A DNA stretch of 64,000 nt from Janthinobacterium violaceinigrum (GCF_009208555.1 NZ_WFLI01000015.1:1-64000), one strand, 5' to 3'. Positions 16,568 to 25,649 are shown, counted from the first letter of the stretch. Made by a program: numbers and translations. Notes: generated by a model from the sequence alone, not told the origin.

Positions 16568-17599
16568 ATGTTCAATCTGGAGCAGTTGCTGCACCCCGTC
16601 AGCGCCGTCAGCCCCTGCGGCGAAGACATCACTTTCAGCCAGGAGCTCGACGCCATCGCGCGCGCGCGCCAGCACGACGACCCCAGCCTGGACCAGGGCG
16701 AGTGGGTGACGGCGCTGAAGGAAGCCGACTGGCCCTTCGTGGCGACGCGCTGCGAACAGCTGATCGCAGCGAGCAGCAAGGATCTGCGCGTGGCCGTGTG
16801 GCTGGCCGAGGCGCACGCGAAGACGCGCCGTTTCCGCGGCCTGGGCGATGGCTACGCGCTGCTGGCCGGCCTGTGCGAGCGTTACTGGGATGGCCTGTAT
16901 CCGCCGGCGGAGGAGGGCGACCAGGAACAGCGCATCGGCAATGTGTTCTGGCTGCTGTCGCGCACGCCGCAGCTGCTGCGCGAGATCCCGCTGACCGAAG
17001 GCGCCGACGGCCTGTATTCGCTGCAGGATTTCGATGCGGCGCGCCAGCGCGCGGCCGCCATCCTGGCGCAGGGCGCGGCGGAACAGGGCTGGGGCGATGC
17101 GCGCCACGACGACGGGGCGACCCTGGCGCAGATGGAGGCGGCGCGGCAGCGGAACACGCGCGCATTTTCCGACGCCTTGCTGGCCGATGCACAATACTGC
17201 ATGCAGTCGCTGCTGGCGTTCGAACGCAGCGTCGATGCGCGTTTCGGCGCCGATGGTCCAAGCTTTCGCGCCGCGCGCGAAGCGTTGGAAAACATCATTC
17301 ACTTCATCGCGCCGCTGCCAGCGGGCGCGGACTTTGCCGGCGCGCCAATCGCCGCTGGCCAGGATGCCGGCAGCGGCGGGGGCGTTATCGTGCAGCGCCA
17401 GCAGGCGCTGGCCCAGCTGCGCCAGGTGGCCGATTTTTTCCGCCGCACGGAGCCGCACAGCCCCGTCGCCTACCTGGCGGACAAGGCCGCCAGCTGGGGC
17501 GAGCTGCCGCTGCACCTGTGGCTGCGCGCCGTCGTGAAGGACGCAGGCACCCTGGCGCAGCTCGATGAAATGCTGGGCACGGACAGTACGAACGGATGA
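16568..17599 (+). CDS. tssA: Type VI secretion protein TssA (ImpA N-terminal domain)
   Basis: A 343-residue protein with an ImpA-N domain at about residues 8-130, seen as SPCGEDITFSQELDAIARAR and the later LAGLCERYWDGLYPPAEEGD. The C-terminal part ends in the typical LWLRAVVKDAGTLAQLDEMLG segment. TssA proteins prime and cap the growing sheath at the baseplate; the length suits the shorter class. A cggagagcgcc ribosome site precedes the ATG. It is the last recognisable T6SS gene in the window, and the next gene, 33 bases on, encodes an unrelated periplasmic binding protein. Confidence 0.93.
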   Translation: MFNLEQLLHPVSAVSPCGEDITFSQELDAIARARQHDDPSLDQGEWVTALKEADWPFVATRCEQLIAASSKDLRVAVWLAEAHAKTRRFRGLGDGYALLAGLCERYWDGLYPPAEEGDQEQRIGNVFWLLSRTPQLLREIPLTEGADGLYSLQDFDAARQRAAAILAQGAAEQGWGDARHDDGATLAQMEAARQRNTRAFSDALLADAQYCMQSLLAFERSVDARFGADGPSFRAAREALENIIHFIAPLPAGADFAGAPIAAGQDAGSGGGVIVQRQQALAQLRQVADFFRRTEPHSPVAYLADKAASWGELPLHLWLRAVVKDAGTLAQLDEMLGTDSTNG

Positions 17600-17632
17600 T
17601 CGGTTTTGGCGCTTCCATGCTAATCTTCGGGC

Positions 17633-18433
17633 ATGTTCAGAATGCTCATCTTGCCTGCCGCGCTGTGCCTGTTCATCGCTGCCGAAGCGCAGGCCGGCGC
17701 TGCGACGCCGCTGGTGATCTATGGCGACGACGACTATCCGCCGTACTCCTACGTCGAGAATGGCCAGCTGAAAGGCATCTACACGGAGATCGTGCGCACA
17801 GCCGTGCAATCGATGCCGCACTATGCGGTGCAGCTGCGCCCCGTGCCCTGGAAGCGGGGGCTGCTGATGCTGCAGACGGGCGAGGCGTTTGCCCTGTATC
17901 CGCCGTATTCGTGGCGCAGCGAACGGCCGTACGTGCGCTATTCCGTGCCGCTGCTGATGGAACAGTTGGTGTTGCTGTGCAACCAGGACGTGCTGGCACG
18001 GCGCGCGCTGCGCCAGTGGCCCGCCGATTACGGCGGCCTGCACATCGGCGTGAACGCGGGTTTTCTGCTGGGCGACGCGGGGCTGATGGCGTCCTTGCGC
18101 GCCGAGAAAATCGTGCTCGATCCGGCCAAGGGCACGCGCACGAATCTGCTCAAGCTGATGCGCGGGCGTATCGATTGCTATGTCAGCGACCGCCTGTCGG
18201 CGCAGTGGGAGCTGCAGCGCATCCGGCGCGAGGGGCCGGCCGGCACGCCGATGCAGGCGGTCCACGAAACGGCGCAGCTGGCCAGCCAGCAGGGACACCT
18301 GGGTTTCACGGTGCGCCGGCCGGCGGCCTATCCGTATCGCGATGATTTTATCGAGCAATTCAATGCAGCCATCGTGCGCATGCAAAACACTGGCGCAATC
18401 CGCCGCATCGTCGACCAGGCGTTGCTGCCCTGA
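17633..18433 (+). CDS. Periplasmic substrate-binding protein, family 3 type
   Basis: A 266-residue protein with a signal peptide (residues 1-22, cleaved near AEAQAGA) and the bacterial extracellular solute-binding family 3 fold: DDDYPPYSYVENGQLKGIYTEI near the start, then VPWKRGLLML and the closing YRDDFIEQFNAAI helix. Such proteins bind amino acids or related small molecules. No permease or ATPase gene is adjacent, so it may be an orphan used for sensing or served by a distant transporter. It follows tssA by 33 bases without a visible terminator, so co-transcription with the secretion operon is possible. The ribosome site is weak; a second ATG lies three codons in. Confidence 0.82.
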   Translation: MFRMLILPAALCLFIAAEAQAGAATPLVIYGDDDYPPYSYVENGQLKGIYTEIVRTAVQSMPHYAVQLRPVPWKRGLLMLQTGEAFALYPPYSWRSERPYVRYSVPLLMEQLVLLCNQDVLARRALRQWPADYGGLHIGVNAGFLLGDAGLMASLRAEKIVLDPAKGTRTNLLKLMRGRIDCYVSDRLSAQWELQRIRREGPAGTPMQAVHETAQLASQQGHLGFTVRRPAAYPYRDDFIEQFNAAIVRMQNTGAIRRIVDQALLP

Positions 18434-18481
18434 CGCCATTGCCCTGGCGCCGCCACCTTGATTCAACATCTGGAGACAAGC

Positions 18482-18994
18482 ATGAAAAGATTGCTGTTGC
18501 TGTGTGTGCTCGTGCTGGCCGGCTGCGTGGGCCGGCCCGATAATATTGTGCCTGTTAGCAATTTCGACACGACCCGCTATCTGGGGAAATGGTATGAGAT
18601 CGCCCGCCTCGACCACTCGTTCGAGCGGGGGCTGAGCCATGTGACGGCCGACTACAGCCTGCGCCAGGATGGCGGGTTGAAAGTACTCAACCGTGGCTAC
18701 AAGGATGCGGACGCGGCATGGAAGGAAGCGCAAGGCAAGGCGTATTTCGTGGACAGGAAAGATGTGGGCTACCTGAAAGTGTCGTTTTTCGGCCCCTTCT
18801 ATGGTTCCTACATCGTTTTCGACCTCGACCAGCAAAATTACAGCTATTCCATGATCAGCGGCCCCGACAAGTCCTACTTGTGGTTGCTGTCGCGCACGCC
18901 CACTATGGACCCCGCCGTGCAGCAGCGCCTGATCGAGAAGGCTAGTGGGCTGGGTTTCGATACGTCAAAATTGATCTATGTGAAGCAAAACTGA
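18482..18994 (+). CDS. blc: Outer-membrane lipocalin Blc
   Basis: A 170-residue lipoprotein from the ATG at 18482 (MKRLLLLC), with lipobox VLAGC and the modified cysteine at residue 15. An upstream in-frame start is less likely because a signal peptide must begin here. The lipocalin GxW signature is YLGKWYEIARLDHSFERGL, followed by conserved YYFVDRKDVGYLKVSFF-like strands (AYFVDRKDVGYLKVSFFGPF) and the C-terminal helix. Bacterial lipocalins bind fatty acids or lysophospholipids at the outer membrane and respond to envelope stress in E. coli. A ctggagacaagc ribosome site precedes it. A 7-bp-stem hairpin at 19006-19026 follows. Confidence 0.93.
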   Translation: MKRLLLLCVLVLAGCVGRPDNIVPVSNFDTTRYLGKWYEIARLDHSFERGLSHVTADYSLRQDGGLKVLNRGYKDADAAWKEAQGKAYFVDRKDVGYLKVSFFGPFYGSYIVFDLDQQNYSYSMISGPDKSYLWLLSRTPTMDPAVQQRLIEKASGLGFDTSKLIYVKQN

Positions 18995-19005
18995 CTCTGC
19001 TTGCC

Positions 19006-19026
19006 TGCCGCCCGTTCGTGGCGGCA
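19006..19026. terminator. Hairpin after blc, weak terminator candidate
   Basis: A perfect 7-bp stem TGCCGCC / GGCGGCA with a 7-base loop lies 12 bases after the blc stop. No run of T follows directly, so it may only stabilise the mRNA end. Confidence 0.4.
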
Positions 19027-19258
19027 TAGCGTCTTCTGGTTGTTGCTTTTCTGCATGTTATTTCTTGCAATGCCACTCCGATTCACTCACAATCTGCTCC
19101 AAAGTAGTGCGCTGCGGCGCGCTGCCATTCCGGTGGCGCGGGTACCGTTGCGCCACCGTTCGTGATTGCCGCACGGCAGATGCCTGCTATATTGCAATGT
19201 AGCAGTAGGTCGGTTTCGTGGCGTCTGTGCATCGTTTTCTTCAGATAGGAATCACGCA

Positions 19259-21037
19259 ATGAAAAACCTCAAAATCGGCGTACGTCTCGGTGGCGGTTTT
19301 GCCGCCGTCCTGCTCCTGCTGACCAGCCTGACCGTGGTGGGCATCGTGCAGATGCAAAGCGCCAGCAAGGAAACCGATGCGCTCGTCAACGTCAAGGTGC
19401 GCAATGAGCGCCTGATCGGGGAGTGGACCAAGGTCATCGAGGTGAACGCGGCGCGCACGGCGGCCGCCTGGAAAGTCAGCGATCCCGAACACCAGAAACA
19501 GTTTGAAACGGAAATGGCGGCCTCGTCGGCACGCGCCACGGAAATCCAGAACGATATCGGCAAGAGCCAGCTGAATGCTGAAGAGCAGGCGCTCTACCAG
19601 GACGTGCTGAGCACGCGCAAGGCTTACACGGAAGTGCGCAAGAATGTGTTCAAGGCCAAGAATGCGGGCGACCTGGAACAGGGCAAGCGCCTGTATGAAG
19701 GCGACATGGCCGTCAAGCGCGACATCTACCTGGCGTCGCTCAAAAAACTGGAAGTGCTGGAAGCCAAGTTGCTCGATGAAACGGCCGCGCAGATCCGTTC
19801 GCGCTACGAGAACGGCCGCATGCTGCTGATCTCGCTGGGCGTGGTCGCCATCCTGTTGGGCATAGCCTGCGCATACTGGATCACGCGTTCCATCACGCGG
19901 CCCATCACGCGCGCCGTCGAAGTGGCGGAAGCTGTTTCCGCTGGCGACCTGACCAGCCATATCGTGGTGGAAAGCCGCGATGAGACGGGGCAATTGATGC
20001 ATGCGCTGAAAAACATGAACGATAAACTGGTCAGTATCGTGGGCCAGGTGCGCGCGGGAACCGAGTCCATCAGCACGGCGTCGAGCGAAATCGCCGCCGG
20101 CAACCTGGACTTGTCGTCGCGCACGGAAGAGCAAGCCAGCTCGCTGGAAGAGACGGCGTCTTCCATGGAAGAGCTGACGTCCACCGTGAAACTCAATGCC
20201 GACAATGCGCGCAGCGCCAACCAGCTGGCCATCGACGCTTCGCAGATCGCCAGCAAGGGCGGCGTGGTGGTGTCGGAAGTGGTCAGCACCATGGGTTCGA
20301 TCAACGATTCCTCGCGCAAGATAGTCGACATCATCAGCGTTATCGACGCCATTGCTTTCCAGACGAATATCCTGGCCCTGAATGCAGCCGTGGAAGCGGC
20401 CAGGGCCGGCGAGCAGGGCCGCGGTTTTGCCGTGGTGGCCTCCGAGGTGCGCAACCTGGCGCAGCGCTCCAGCGCGGCGGCCAAGGAAATCAAAGGCTTG
20501 ATCGACGATTCCGTGCAAAAGGTCGAGGCTGGTTCGCAACTGGTGGACAAGGCGGGCCGCACCATGGATGAAATCGTGCAAAGCATCAGCCATGTGACGC
20601 AGATCATGAACCAGATTACCGACGCCAGCGATGAACAGCGCGCCGGCATCGAACAGGTCAACCAGGCCATCGGTCAGATGGACCAGGTGACGCAGCAAAA
20701 CGCGGCCCTGGTGGAAGAGGCTGCTGCGGCGGCCGAATCCATGCAGGAACAGGCCGCCAAGCTGGCCGACGTCGTGGGCTTGTTCAAGCTCGACGCCACG
20801 CAGCAATATGTGTCGGCCAGCGTGGCGCGCCCGGCGACGGCGAGGTCTGTCGCCCCGGCCGCGCCTGCCGCACGGCGGGCCGTGACCGGTTCTGCGCGCA
20901 CCTCCGCCTCCACTGCCTCCACTGCCGCTGCCCACTCCGCCAGCGGCCCCGCCAAGGCAGCGAAACCGGACACGGCGCACAGCAGCAAGCCACGCGCACC
21001 GGTCGCATCGGGCGCCGATGAATGGGAAGAGTTTTAA
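19259..21037 (+). CDS. Methyl-accepting chemotaxis protein with 4-helix ligand domain
   Basis: A 592-residue chemoreceptor from the ATG at 19259 ([17 protein letters not shown]), chosen over an upstream in-frame start because the first membrane helix starts at once and gatagga lies upstream. TM1 is at about 8-30, a periplasmic four-helix-bundle-type sensor at about 31-185, TM2 at about 188-210, then HAMP and the signalling domain with the conserved hairpin tip [20 protein letters not shown]. The linker after the signalling domain is rich in Ala, Ser and Thr, and the protein ends in GADEWEEF. A terminal W-x-x-F pentapeptide of this kind is the tether for CheR/CheB in known receptors. Ligand unknown. 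Confidence 0.95.
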   Translation: MKNLKIGVRLGGGFAAVLLLLTSLTVVGIVQMQSASKETDALVNVKVRNERLIGEWTKVIEVNAARTAAAWKVSDPEHQKQFETEMAASSARATEIQNDIGKSQLNAEEQALYQDVLSTRKAYTEVRKNVFKAKNAGDLEQGKRLYEGDMAVKRDIYLASLKKLEVLEAKLLDETAAQIRSRYENGRMLLISLGVVAILLGIACAYWITRSITRPITRAVEVAEAVSAGDLTSHIVVESRDETGQLMHALKNMNDKLVSIVGQVRAGTESISTASSEIAAGNLDLSSRTEEQASSLEETASSMEELTSTVKLNADNARSANQLAIDASQIASKGGVVVSEVVSTMGSINDSSRKIVDIISVIDAIAFQTNILALNAAVEAARAGEQGRGFAVVASEVRNLAQRSSAAAKEIKGLIDDSVQKVEAGSQLVDKAGRTMDEIVQSISHVTQIMNQITDASDEQRAGIEQVNQAIGQMDQVTQQNAALVEEAAAAAESMQEQAAKLADVVGLFKLDATQQYVSASVARPATARSVAPAAPAARRAVTGSARTSASTASTAAAHSASGPAKAAKPDTAHSSKPRAPVASGADEWEEF

Positions 21038-21095
21038 GGCGTTTTATTTTAAGTCGTGGTTTGAGTCCTTGTGCTCAGCAATGAAAAGTGATGCA

Positions 21096-21123
21096 ATTTA
21101 TCGTTGTTGATTTATCGTTGTTG
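21096..21123. repeat. Two perfect 14-bp tandem copies
   Basis: The unit atttatcgttgttg occurs twice head to tail (21096-21109 and 21110-21123) in the gap between the chemoreceptor and the DTW gene. A second pair, gttggccattcc, occurs at 21157-21168 and 21170-21181. The two pairs flank a GGCCG/CGGCC stem at 21135-21151. They look like local slippage duplications. Confidence 0.75.
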
Positions 21124-21241
21124 TCAGCATTGCAGGCCGTTTTCACCGGCCGTTCAGTTGGCCATTCCTGTTGGCCATTCCCGCTGGCATGGCGCGGGCG
21201 CTACAATCGCGGCTTGAAGAATCCCGCGTACGCGCTCCGCC

Positions 21242-21922
21242 ATGACCACCAGCCGCTCATCTAGCACCTCCAGCCCCAGCTCTGCATCATCCTCCCACGT
21301 TGAACCGGCCAAACGGGTACGCTGCCAAGTTTGCCTGCGTGCCGCCGCCAGCTGCATCTGCCGCTGGGTCGCGCCGCTTGCCCACACAGTGGACGTGCTG
21401 ATCCTGCAGCATCCGCTGGAAGTTCATAATGCCAAGGGCAGTGCCCGCTTGCTGCACCTGAGCCTGCCCAACAGCCAACTGCTGACAGGCGAGCATTTCG
21501 CACCCGCCACCCTGGCCGCATTGTTGGCCGACAAGCACAATGTGCTGCTGTACCCGGATACGCCCGGCGACCGTTCGCTGGGCATCGCGCCGCCGCCAGC
21601 GCTCGCCCCTGCCGTCTTGCTTGATCCGGCACGCTTGCGGCTGGTGGTGCTGGACGGAACCTGGCGCAAGAGCCGCAAGATGCTGTATCTGAATCCCCAG
21701 TTGCAGCAGCTGCCGCGCCTGCCCCTGCGCGATACGCCTGCTTCCCATTACCTGATCCGCAAGGCGCACGCACCAGACCAGTTATCGACCCTGGAAGCGA
21801 CTTGCTATGCCCTGATGCAGTTGGAGCAGGACACGTCCCGCTTCGTTCCCTTGATCGCGGCATTTGACGGCTTTGTCGCGCAGCAGTTGAGTTATGTCAT
21901 GCCGCATGGTGAAAAAGCTTGA
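21242..21922 (+). CDS. DTW-domain protein, probable tRNA-uridine aminocarboxypropyltransferase
   Basis: A 226-residue protein. An N-terminal cysteine cluster CQVC-x6-CIC (about residues 26-38) could bind zinc. The domain core contains LYPDTPGDRSLG and the diagnostic LDGTWRKSRKML, then PASHYLIRKAH and ATCYALMQLEQD. DTW-domain enzymes such as E. coli TapT transfer the aminocarboxypropyl group of SAM to uridine in tRNA (acp3U). The first 20 residues are Ser/Thr-rich and may be unstructured. It is encoded alone, with the LexA-boxed radical SAM gene 65 bases downstream. The family call is firm; the exact tRNA position is inferred from homologues. Confidence 0.88.
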   Translation: MTTSRSSSTSSPSSASSSHVEPAKRVRCQVCLRAAASCICRWVAPLAHTVDVLILQHPLEVHNAKGSARLLHLSLPNSQLLTGEHFAPATLAALLADKHNVLLYPDTPGDRSLGIAPPPALAPAVLLDPARLRLVVLDGTWRKSRKMLYLNPQLQQLPRLPLRDTPASHYLIRKAHAPDQLSTLEATCYALMQLEQDTSRFVPLIAAFDGFVAQQLSYVMPHGEKA

Positions 21923-21971
21923 AATGGCATCACGGTAGCCCTTGATCTTGCCCGAACAGCGGCATAGTATA

Positions 21972-21987
21972 CTGTACGTATATACAG
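21972..21987 (+). promoter_or_regulatory. LexA (SOS) box at the radical SAM gene
   Basis: The sequence CTGT-ACGTATAT-ACAG matches the LexA consensus CTGT-N8-ACAG exactly. It lies immediately upstream of the candidate starts of the next gene and overlaps a TATACT -10-like hexamer at 21968-21973. Repression by LexA is inferred from the match and position. Confidence 0.7.
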
Positions 21988-21990
21988 TTG

Positions 21991-23193
21991 ATGGGGCCGT
22001 TAATGAAAGCAATCATTCCAGAGCACGATGACAGCTTTGCCGGGCAAGCCATGCTGCCGCCGCAATCGCTGAAGGCCCGCAAGGGCCGCGGCGCCGTGTC
22101 GAACCTGCAAGGGCGCCACGAAGTGCATGCGCGTGACGGTTTCGATGACGGCTGGAGCGTGGGCGGCCTGGATGAGGCGGCAGGCGAGGCGGAGGCGCCC
22201 ACCTGGAAGACGCAGGTCAGCGACGAGCAGGCGCGCACCATCCTCACGCGCAATGCGTCGCCCGATTTGCCGTTCAATGTCTCGTTGAATCCGTACCGGG
22301 GGTGCGAACACGGCTGCATTTACTGCTTTGCCCGTCCCACGCACAGCTATCTGGGCCTGTCGCCGGGCCTGGACTTCGAAAGCCGCATCTATGCCAAGGT
22401 GAACGCTCCCGAACTCTTGCGGCGCGAACTGGCCAAGCCATCCTATGCGCCCGAACCGATCGCCCTGGGCGTCAATACGGATGCGTATCAGCCGTGCGAA
22501 CGCGAACGGCAACTGACGCGGCGCGTACTGGAGGTCTTGCAGGAGTGCGACCATCCGCTGGCGCTGATCACGAAATCGTCGCTGATCGAGCGCGATATCG
22601 ACATCCTGGCGCCCATGGCGGCCAAGCGCCAGGCGGCCGTGGCCGTCACTGTCACCACGCTCGACCCGGCCATCGCGCGCACCCTGGAACCGCGCGCGGC
22701 CGCACCGGCGCGGCGGCTGCGTACCATTCGCACCCTCACCGACGCGGGCATCCCCGTGGGCGTGAGCATCGCGCCCATCATTCCCTTTGTCACGGAACCG
22801 GAAATCGAGCAGCTGCTGGAAGCCGTGCGCGACGCGGGCGCCATCCACGCCCACTACGTCGTGCTGCGCCTGCCGTGGGAAGTGAGTCCCTTGTTCCAGC
22901 AATGGCTGGAAGCGCACTTTCCGGAGCGGGCCCAGCGCGTGATGAACCGGGTGCGCGAAATGCGTGGCGGCAAGGATTACGACAGCGCGTTCGGCACGCG
23001 CATGCGGGGCGAAGGCGTGTGGGCTGATCTCATCCGCCAGCGTTTCGAGAAAGCCGTGCACCGGCTGGGCTTGCACGGCAAGGGCGGCCGCTTCAAGCAG
23101 CTCGATTGCACGCAGTTCCGCCGGCCTCTGGTGGTGCCGCCGCTGGGCGCGAAAGCGAAAGGGGGCAATGCGGGGCAGCTGGATCTGTTTTAA
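21991..23193 (+). CDS. PA0069-family radical SAM protein (SplB-like)
   Basis: About 400 residues. The radical SAM cluster motif is CEHGCIYC (CxxxCxxC, about residue 105), followed by FARPTHSYLGLSPGLDFES and a TIM-barrel-like region with LGVNTDAYQPCERERQLTR and GIPVGVSIAPIIPF. It belongs to the COG1533 group that includes spore photoproduct lyase; members outside spore formers have no settled reaction. The start could be TTG 21988, ATG 21991 or ATG 22003; the latter gives MKAIIPEHDD. The LexA box abuts the start, which suggests induction by DNA damage and a repair-related role. That link is inference. Confidence 0.85.
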   Translation: MGPLMKAIIPEHDDSFAGQAMLPPQSLKARKGRGAVSNLQGRHEVHARDGFDDGWSVGGLDEAAGEAEAPTWKTQVSDEQARTILTRNASPDLPFNVSLNPYRGCEHGCIYCFARPTHSYLGLSPGLDFESRIYAKVNAPELLRRELAKPSYAPEPIALGVNTDAYQPCERERQLTRRVLEVLQECDHPLALITKSSLIERDIDILAPMAAKRQAAVAVTVTTLDPAIARTLEPRAAAPARRLRTIRTLTDAGIPVGVSIAPIIPFVTEPEIEQLLEAVRDAGAIHAHYVVLRLPWEVSPLFQQWLEAHFPERAQRVMNRVREMRGGKDYDSAFGTRMRGEGVWADLIRQRFEKAVHRLGLHGKGGRFKQLDCTQFRRPLVVPPLGAKAKGGNAGQLDLF

Positions 23194-23355
23194 GTGACAC
23201 CGTCGTCAACGCTGACGCTGCAGGGTTGCGCTCATGTGCTGCAATGCGGGCAGGCGCGGGCCTGCGATTGGGGAGGGCGGCTGCTCGGCGGGAGTGGTGG
23301 GCCGTCGTCCGGGAATCCGGAGGCTGGGCCTGGATTCAGGCTGTCTCAGGCTGTC

Positions 23356-24003
23356 TCAGACGCCGGAGGATGCTGCGGTGCTATCCTGGGTCGGTGTCTG
23401 GATCGGTACCTGGAGTTGCGCCAGATGCTGTTCGATGGCAAAGACATGGGGATCGCTCTTGCCCAGTTCGCGCAGGGCGCTGGCCAGGTGCAGCAGGTAT
23501 TCGCTGTTCGGGCCGCTGGGGCCGCTTGAGCGGGCGATCTGGCGCGCGATGTCCAGTTCCGGGGCGGCGCCCAGGAAGGCGGCATTTTCCTCGTTGGCGA
23601 TGTACACGAGCCCTTCCACCTTGCTGCCGTCCTCGAAGGTGATTTCGGTGGCCAGGCGCAGGTAGCCGTTCTTTTCGCGGTGGTCGAGGTGGGCGAAGAC
23701 TTCGGGCGTGATCAGGTAGGCCATGCCGTCGCACACGGCGCCCGCCTGCGGCACGATGGTGGCGACGCGGCCAGGCGCCATGGGCGTGCCGCGGTGGTCG
23801 TGCGATCCCTGCCAGAAGCGCCGCGTCCAGCCTTCGATGCTGGCGGGGCGCCGTTCGATATACGGAAAGTCCGCCTTGTAGATCAGCGAGCCATAGCCGA
23901 ACAGCCAGACTTGCTCGTGGCCGTCGAATGTGGTCATGCGCCGGTTGATGGCGATGGTGGCGGCGTCGATGGCGGACAGGTCGTGCTGGTCAGGCTGGGT
24001 CAT
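23356..24003 (-). CDS. ChaC-family gamma-glutamylcyclotransferase
   Basis: 215 residues from the ATG at 24001-24003 (MTQPDQHD). The longer frame adds an Ala/Pro-rich N-terminus with no support. The ChaC signature is FGYGSLIYKADFPYIERRPA near residue 34, with the catalytic acid expected in LDHREKNGYLR. ChaC enzymes split glutathione into 5-oxoproline and Cys-Gly, and bacterial members act on glutathione in the cytoplasm. It lies 28 bases after the LysR gene on the same strand and may be co-transcribed with it. Confidence 0.9.
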   Translation of the reverse strand: MTQPDQHDLSAIDAATIAINRRMTTFDGHEQVWLFGYGSLIYKADFPYIERRPASIEGWTRRFWQGSHDHRGTPMAPGRVATIVPQAGAVCDGMAYLITPEVFAHLDHREKNGYLRLATEITFEDGSKVEGLVYIANEENAAFLGAAPELDIARQIARSSGPSGPNSEYLLHLASALRELGKSDPHVFAIEQHLAQLQVPIQTPTQDSTAASSGV

Positions 24004-24031
24004 GGCGTCAGGGGCAAGGGGCGATGCGCCA

Positions 24032-24997
24032 TTATAAGGTGCTGCCGGACGCGTTGCCGGCGGGTAGGGTGTCGCGTGCGCCGCTGTTGCCGCCCACGTT
24101 CCATTCATGCGTCTCGACGAACTGGAACAGGAAGGCCATGAAGCTTTCGGCGGCCGGCGACAGCGAACGGCCCGTCTTCGTGTACACGAAAAAGCGCCGC
24201 GTCAGTTCCGGCTCGTGCAGGGCGCGCATGTGCAAATTGTATAGTTTGACCATCGGTTCCGCGTACGGCAGGCACACCGTGATGCCCAGGTTGGCGCTGA
24301 CCATGGCCAGCGCCGTCGTCATGAAGGTCACTTCATTGTAGGGATTGAGCGACAGCTCGCGAAACGCGCCGTGCATGTCGCGCAGCAGGCGTTCCGTGAA
24401 CTGGCCCTGCAGCGAGATGAACGGGTAGTCGCCCACGTCGGCCCAGGTGACGCGCTCTTTCTGGCGCAGCGGGTGCTGCTCGGGGAAGACCAGCACGAAG
24501 GGCATCTCGAACAGCACCTGCGCGGCGATTTCCGCCGTCGGATCGCGCTCGGGGCCGATGCCGAAATCGACTTCGCCGCTGAACACGCGGGCCGACACGT
24601 TTTCCACGGGGCAGTCGACGAGGCGCAGCTGCACGTCCGGGTGCGCCTGGCGGTAGGCGGCGATCACTTCCGGCAGCAGGGTGCAAGCCATCATCTGCGG
24701 CGCGGCGATGCGCACCATGCCTGTTTTCAGGGCCTTGCGCTGGGCGATGCCGGCCATGGCGCCGTCGAGGTCCTCGATCATCTTCTCGAACAGCGGATAC
24801 AGTTCGCGGCCGATTTCCGACAGCTGCGTCTTGCGCGTGCTGCGCTCGACCACGCGCACGCCCAGCACGCTTTCCAGCTCCTTGATCAAGCCGCTCAAGG
24901 CGGACTGCGTCACGTGCAGGTATTCGGCGGCCAGGGTAAAACTGCCGGTCTTGGCCAGCGCCACGAAGGCGCGCATCTGTCGCAGGCTGGGACTCAT
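24032..24997 (-). CDS. LysR-family transcriptional regulator
   Basis: 321 residues from the ATG at 24995-24997 (MSPSLRQMRAFVALAKTGS). The winged helix-turn-helix covers residues 1-60 (TLAAEYLHVTQSALSGLIKELE), followed by a LysR substrate-binding domain to about residue 295 (MVRIAAPQMMACTLLPEVI). It is divergent from the VOC-FAH-maiA operon with a 118-bp intergenic region, the standard layout for a LysR regulator acting on its neighbour. It probably controls that aromatic-degradation-type operon in response to a pathway intermediate. The C-terminus has a poorly conserved Gly/Ser/Ala tail. Confidence 0.93.
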   Translation of the reverse strand: MSPSLRQMRAFVALAKTGSFTLAAEYLHVTQSALSGLIKELESVLGVRVVERSTRKTQLSEIGRELYPLFEKMIEDLDGAMAGIAQRKALKTGMVRIAAPQMMACTLLPEVIAAYRQAHPDVQLRLVDCPVENVSARVFSGEVDFGIGPERDPTAEIAAQVLFEMPFVLVFPEQHPLRQKERVTWADVGDYPFISLQGQFTERLLRDMHGAFRELSLNPYNEVTFMTTALAMVSANLGITVCLPYAEPMVKLYNLHMRALHEPELTRRFFVYTKTGRSLSPAAESFMAFLFQFVETHEWNVGGNSGARDTLPAGNASGSTL

Positions 24998-25115
24998 AAG
25001 ATAATCCGATAAATCGATGGTTAAAAATTGTTTGTATGATAGCTGTAACTGGATTCTAATGGTGAAAAGCTGAAAAACATCGCGCCCACGGCGCCATCCA
25101 TCGGAGACAGACCGC

Positions 25116-25649
25116 ATGAAAATCAAGCAGATCCACCACGTCGCCTACCGCTGCATCGACGCGAAGAAAACCGTCGAGTGGTACGTCAAGCATTTGAACA
25201 TGAATTTCGTCCTCGCCATCGCGGAAGACCTAGTGCCGTCGACCAAGGCGCCGGACCCGTACATGCATGTGTTCCTCGACGCGGGCCAGGGTAATGTGCT
25301 GGCCTTTTTCGAGCTGCCCACGCAGCCGCCCATGGACCGCGACCGCAATACCCCCGCCTGGGTGCAGCACCTGGCGCTGGAAGTGGGCAGCATGGAAGAA
25401 CTGCTGGCCGCCAAGGAGCGCCTGGTGGCGGGCGGCATCGAGGTGCTGGGCCCCGTGAACCACGCCATCTTCCAGTCGATCTACTTCTTCGACCCGAACG
25501 GCCACCGCCTGGAGTTGGCGGCCAACGTGGGTACGCCCGAAATGATGGCCAAACTGGACGCCGTCAAATGGGAAATGCTGGAAGAATGGTCGCAGACGCG
25601 CCGCGCGCCCAAGCACGCCGCCTGGATGCACGCGCCCGCCGACGCTTGA
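25116..25649 (+). CDS. VOC-family (glyoxalase/dioxygenase fold) protein
   Basis: A 177-residue single VOC module. Candidate metal ligands are His in IKQIHHVAYRC, His in WVQHLALEV and Glu in GHRLELAANV, in the order expected for this superfamily. It is the first gene of an operon with an FAH-family hydrolase and maleylacetoacetate isomerase. The context suggests a ring-cleavage dioxygenase or an isomerase acting on an aromatic-acid intermediate. It is shorter than 4-hydroxyphenylpyruvate dioxygenase, and homogentisate dioxygenase is not present here. A ggagacag ribosome site precedes the ATG. The substrate cannot be stated from sequence. Confidence 0.85.
   Translation: MKIKQIHHVAYRCIDAKKTVEWYVKHLNMNFVLAIAEDLVPSTKAPDPYMHVFLDAGQGNVLAFFELPTQPPMDRDRNTPAWVQHLALEVGSMEELLAAKERLVAGGIEVLGPVNHAIFQSIYFFDPNGHRLELAANVGTPEMMAKLDAVKWEMLEEWSQTRRAPKHAAWMHAPADA

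Noticed and set aside
16544..18835. Long antisense frame across tssA and blc
   Set aside because: Same GC-shadow effect; no motif, crosses several well-supported genes on the other strand.
23194..23355. Possible small gene between the radical SAM and ChaC genes
   Set aside because: Only low-complexity frames with no ribosome site; contains a short tandem copy of ctgtctcagg but nothing else.
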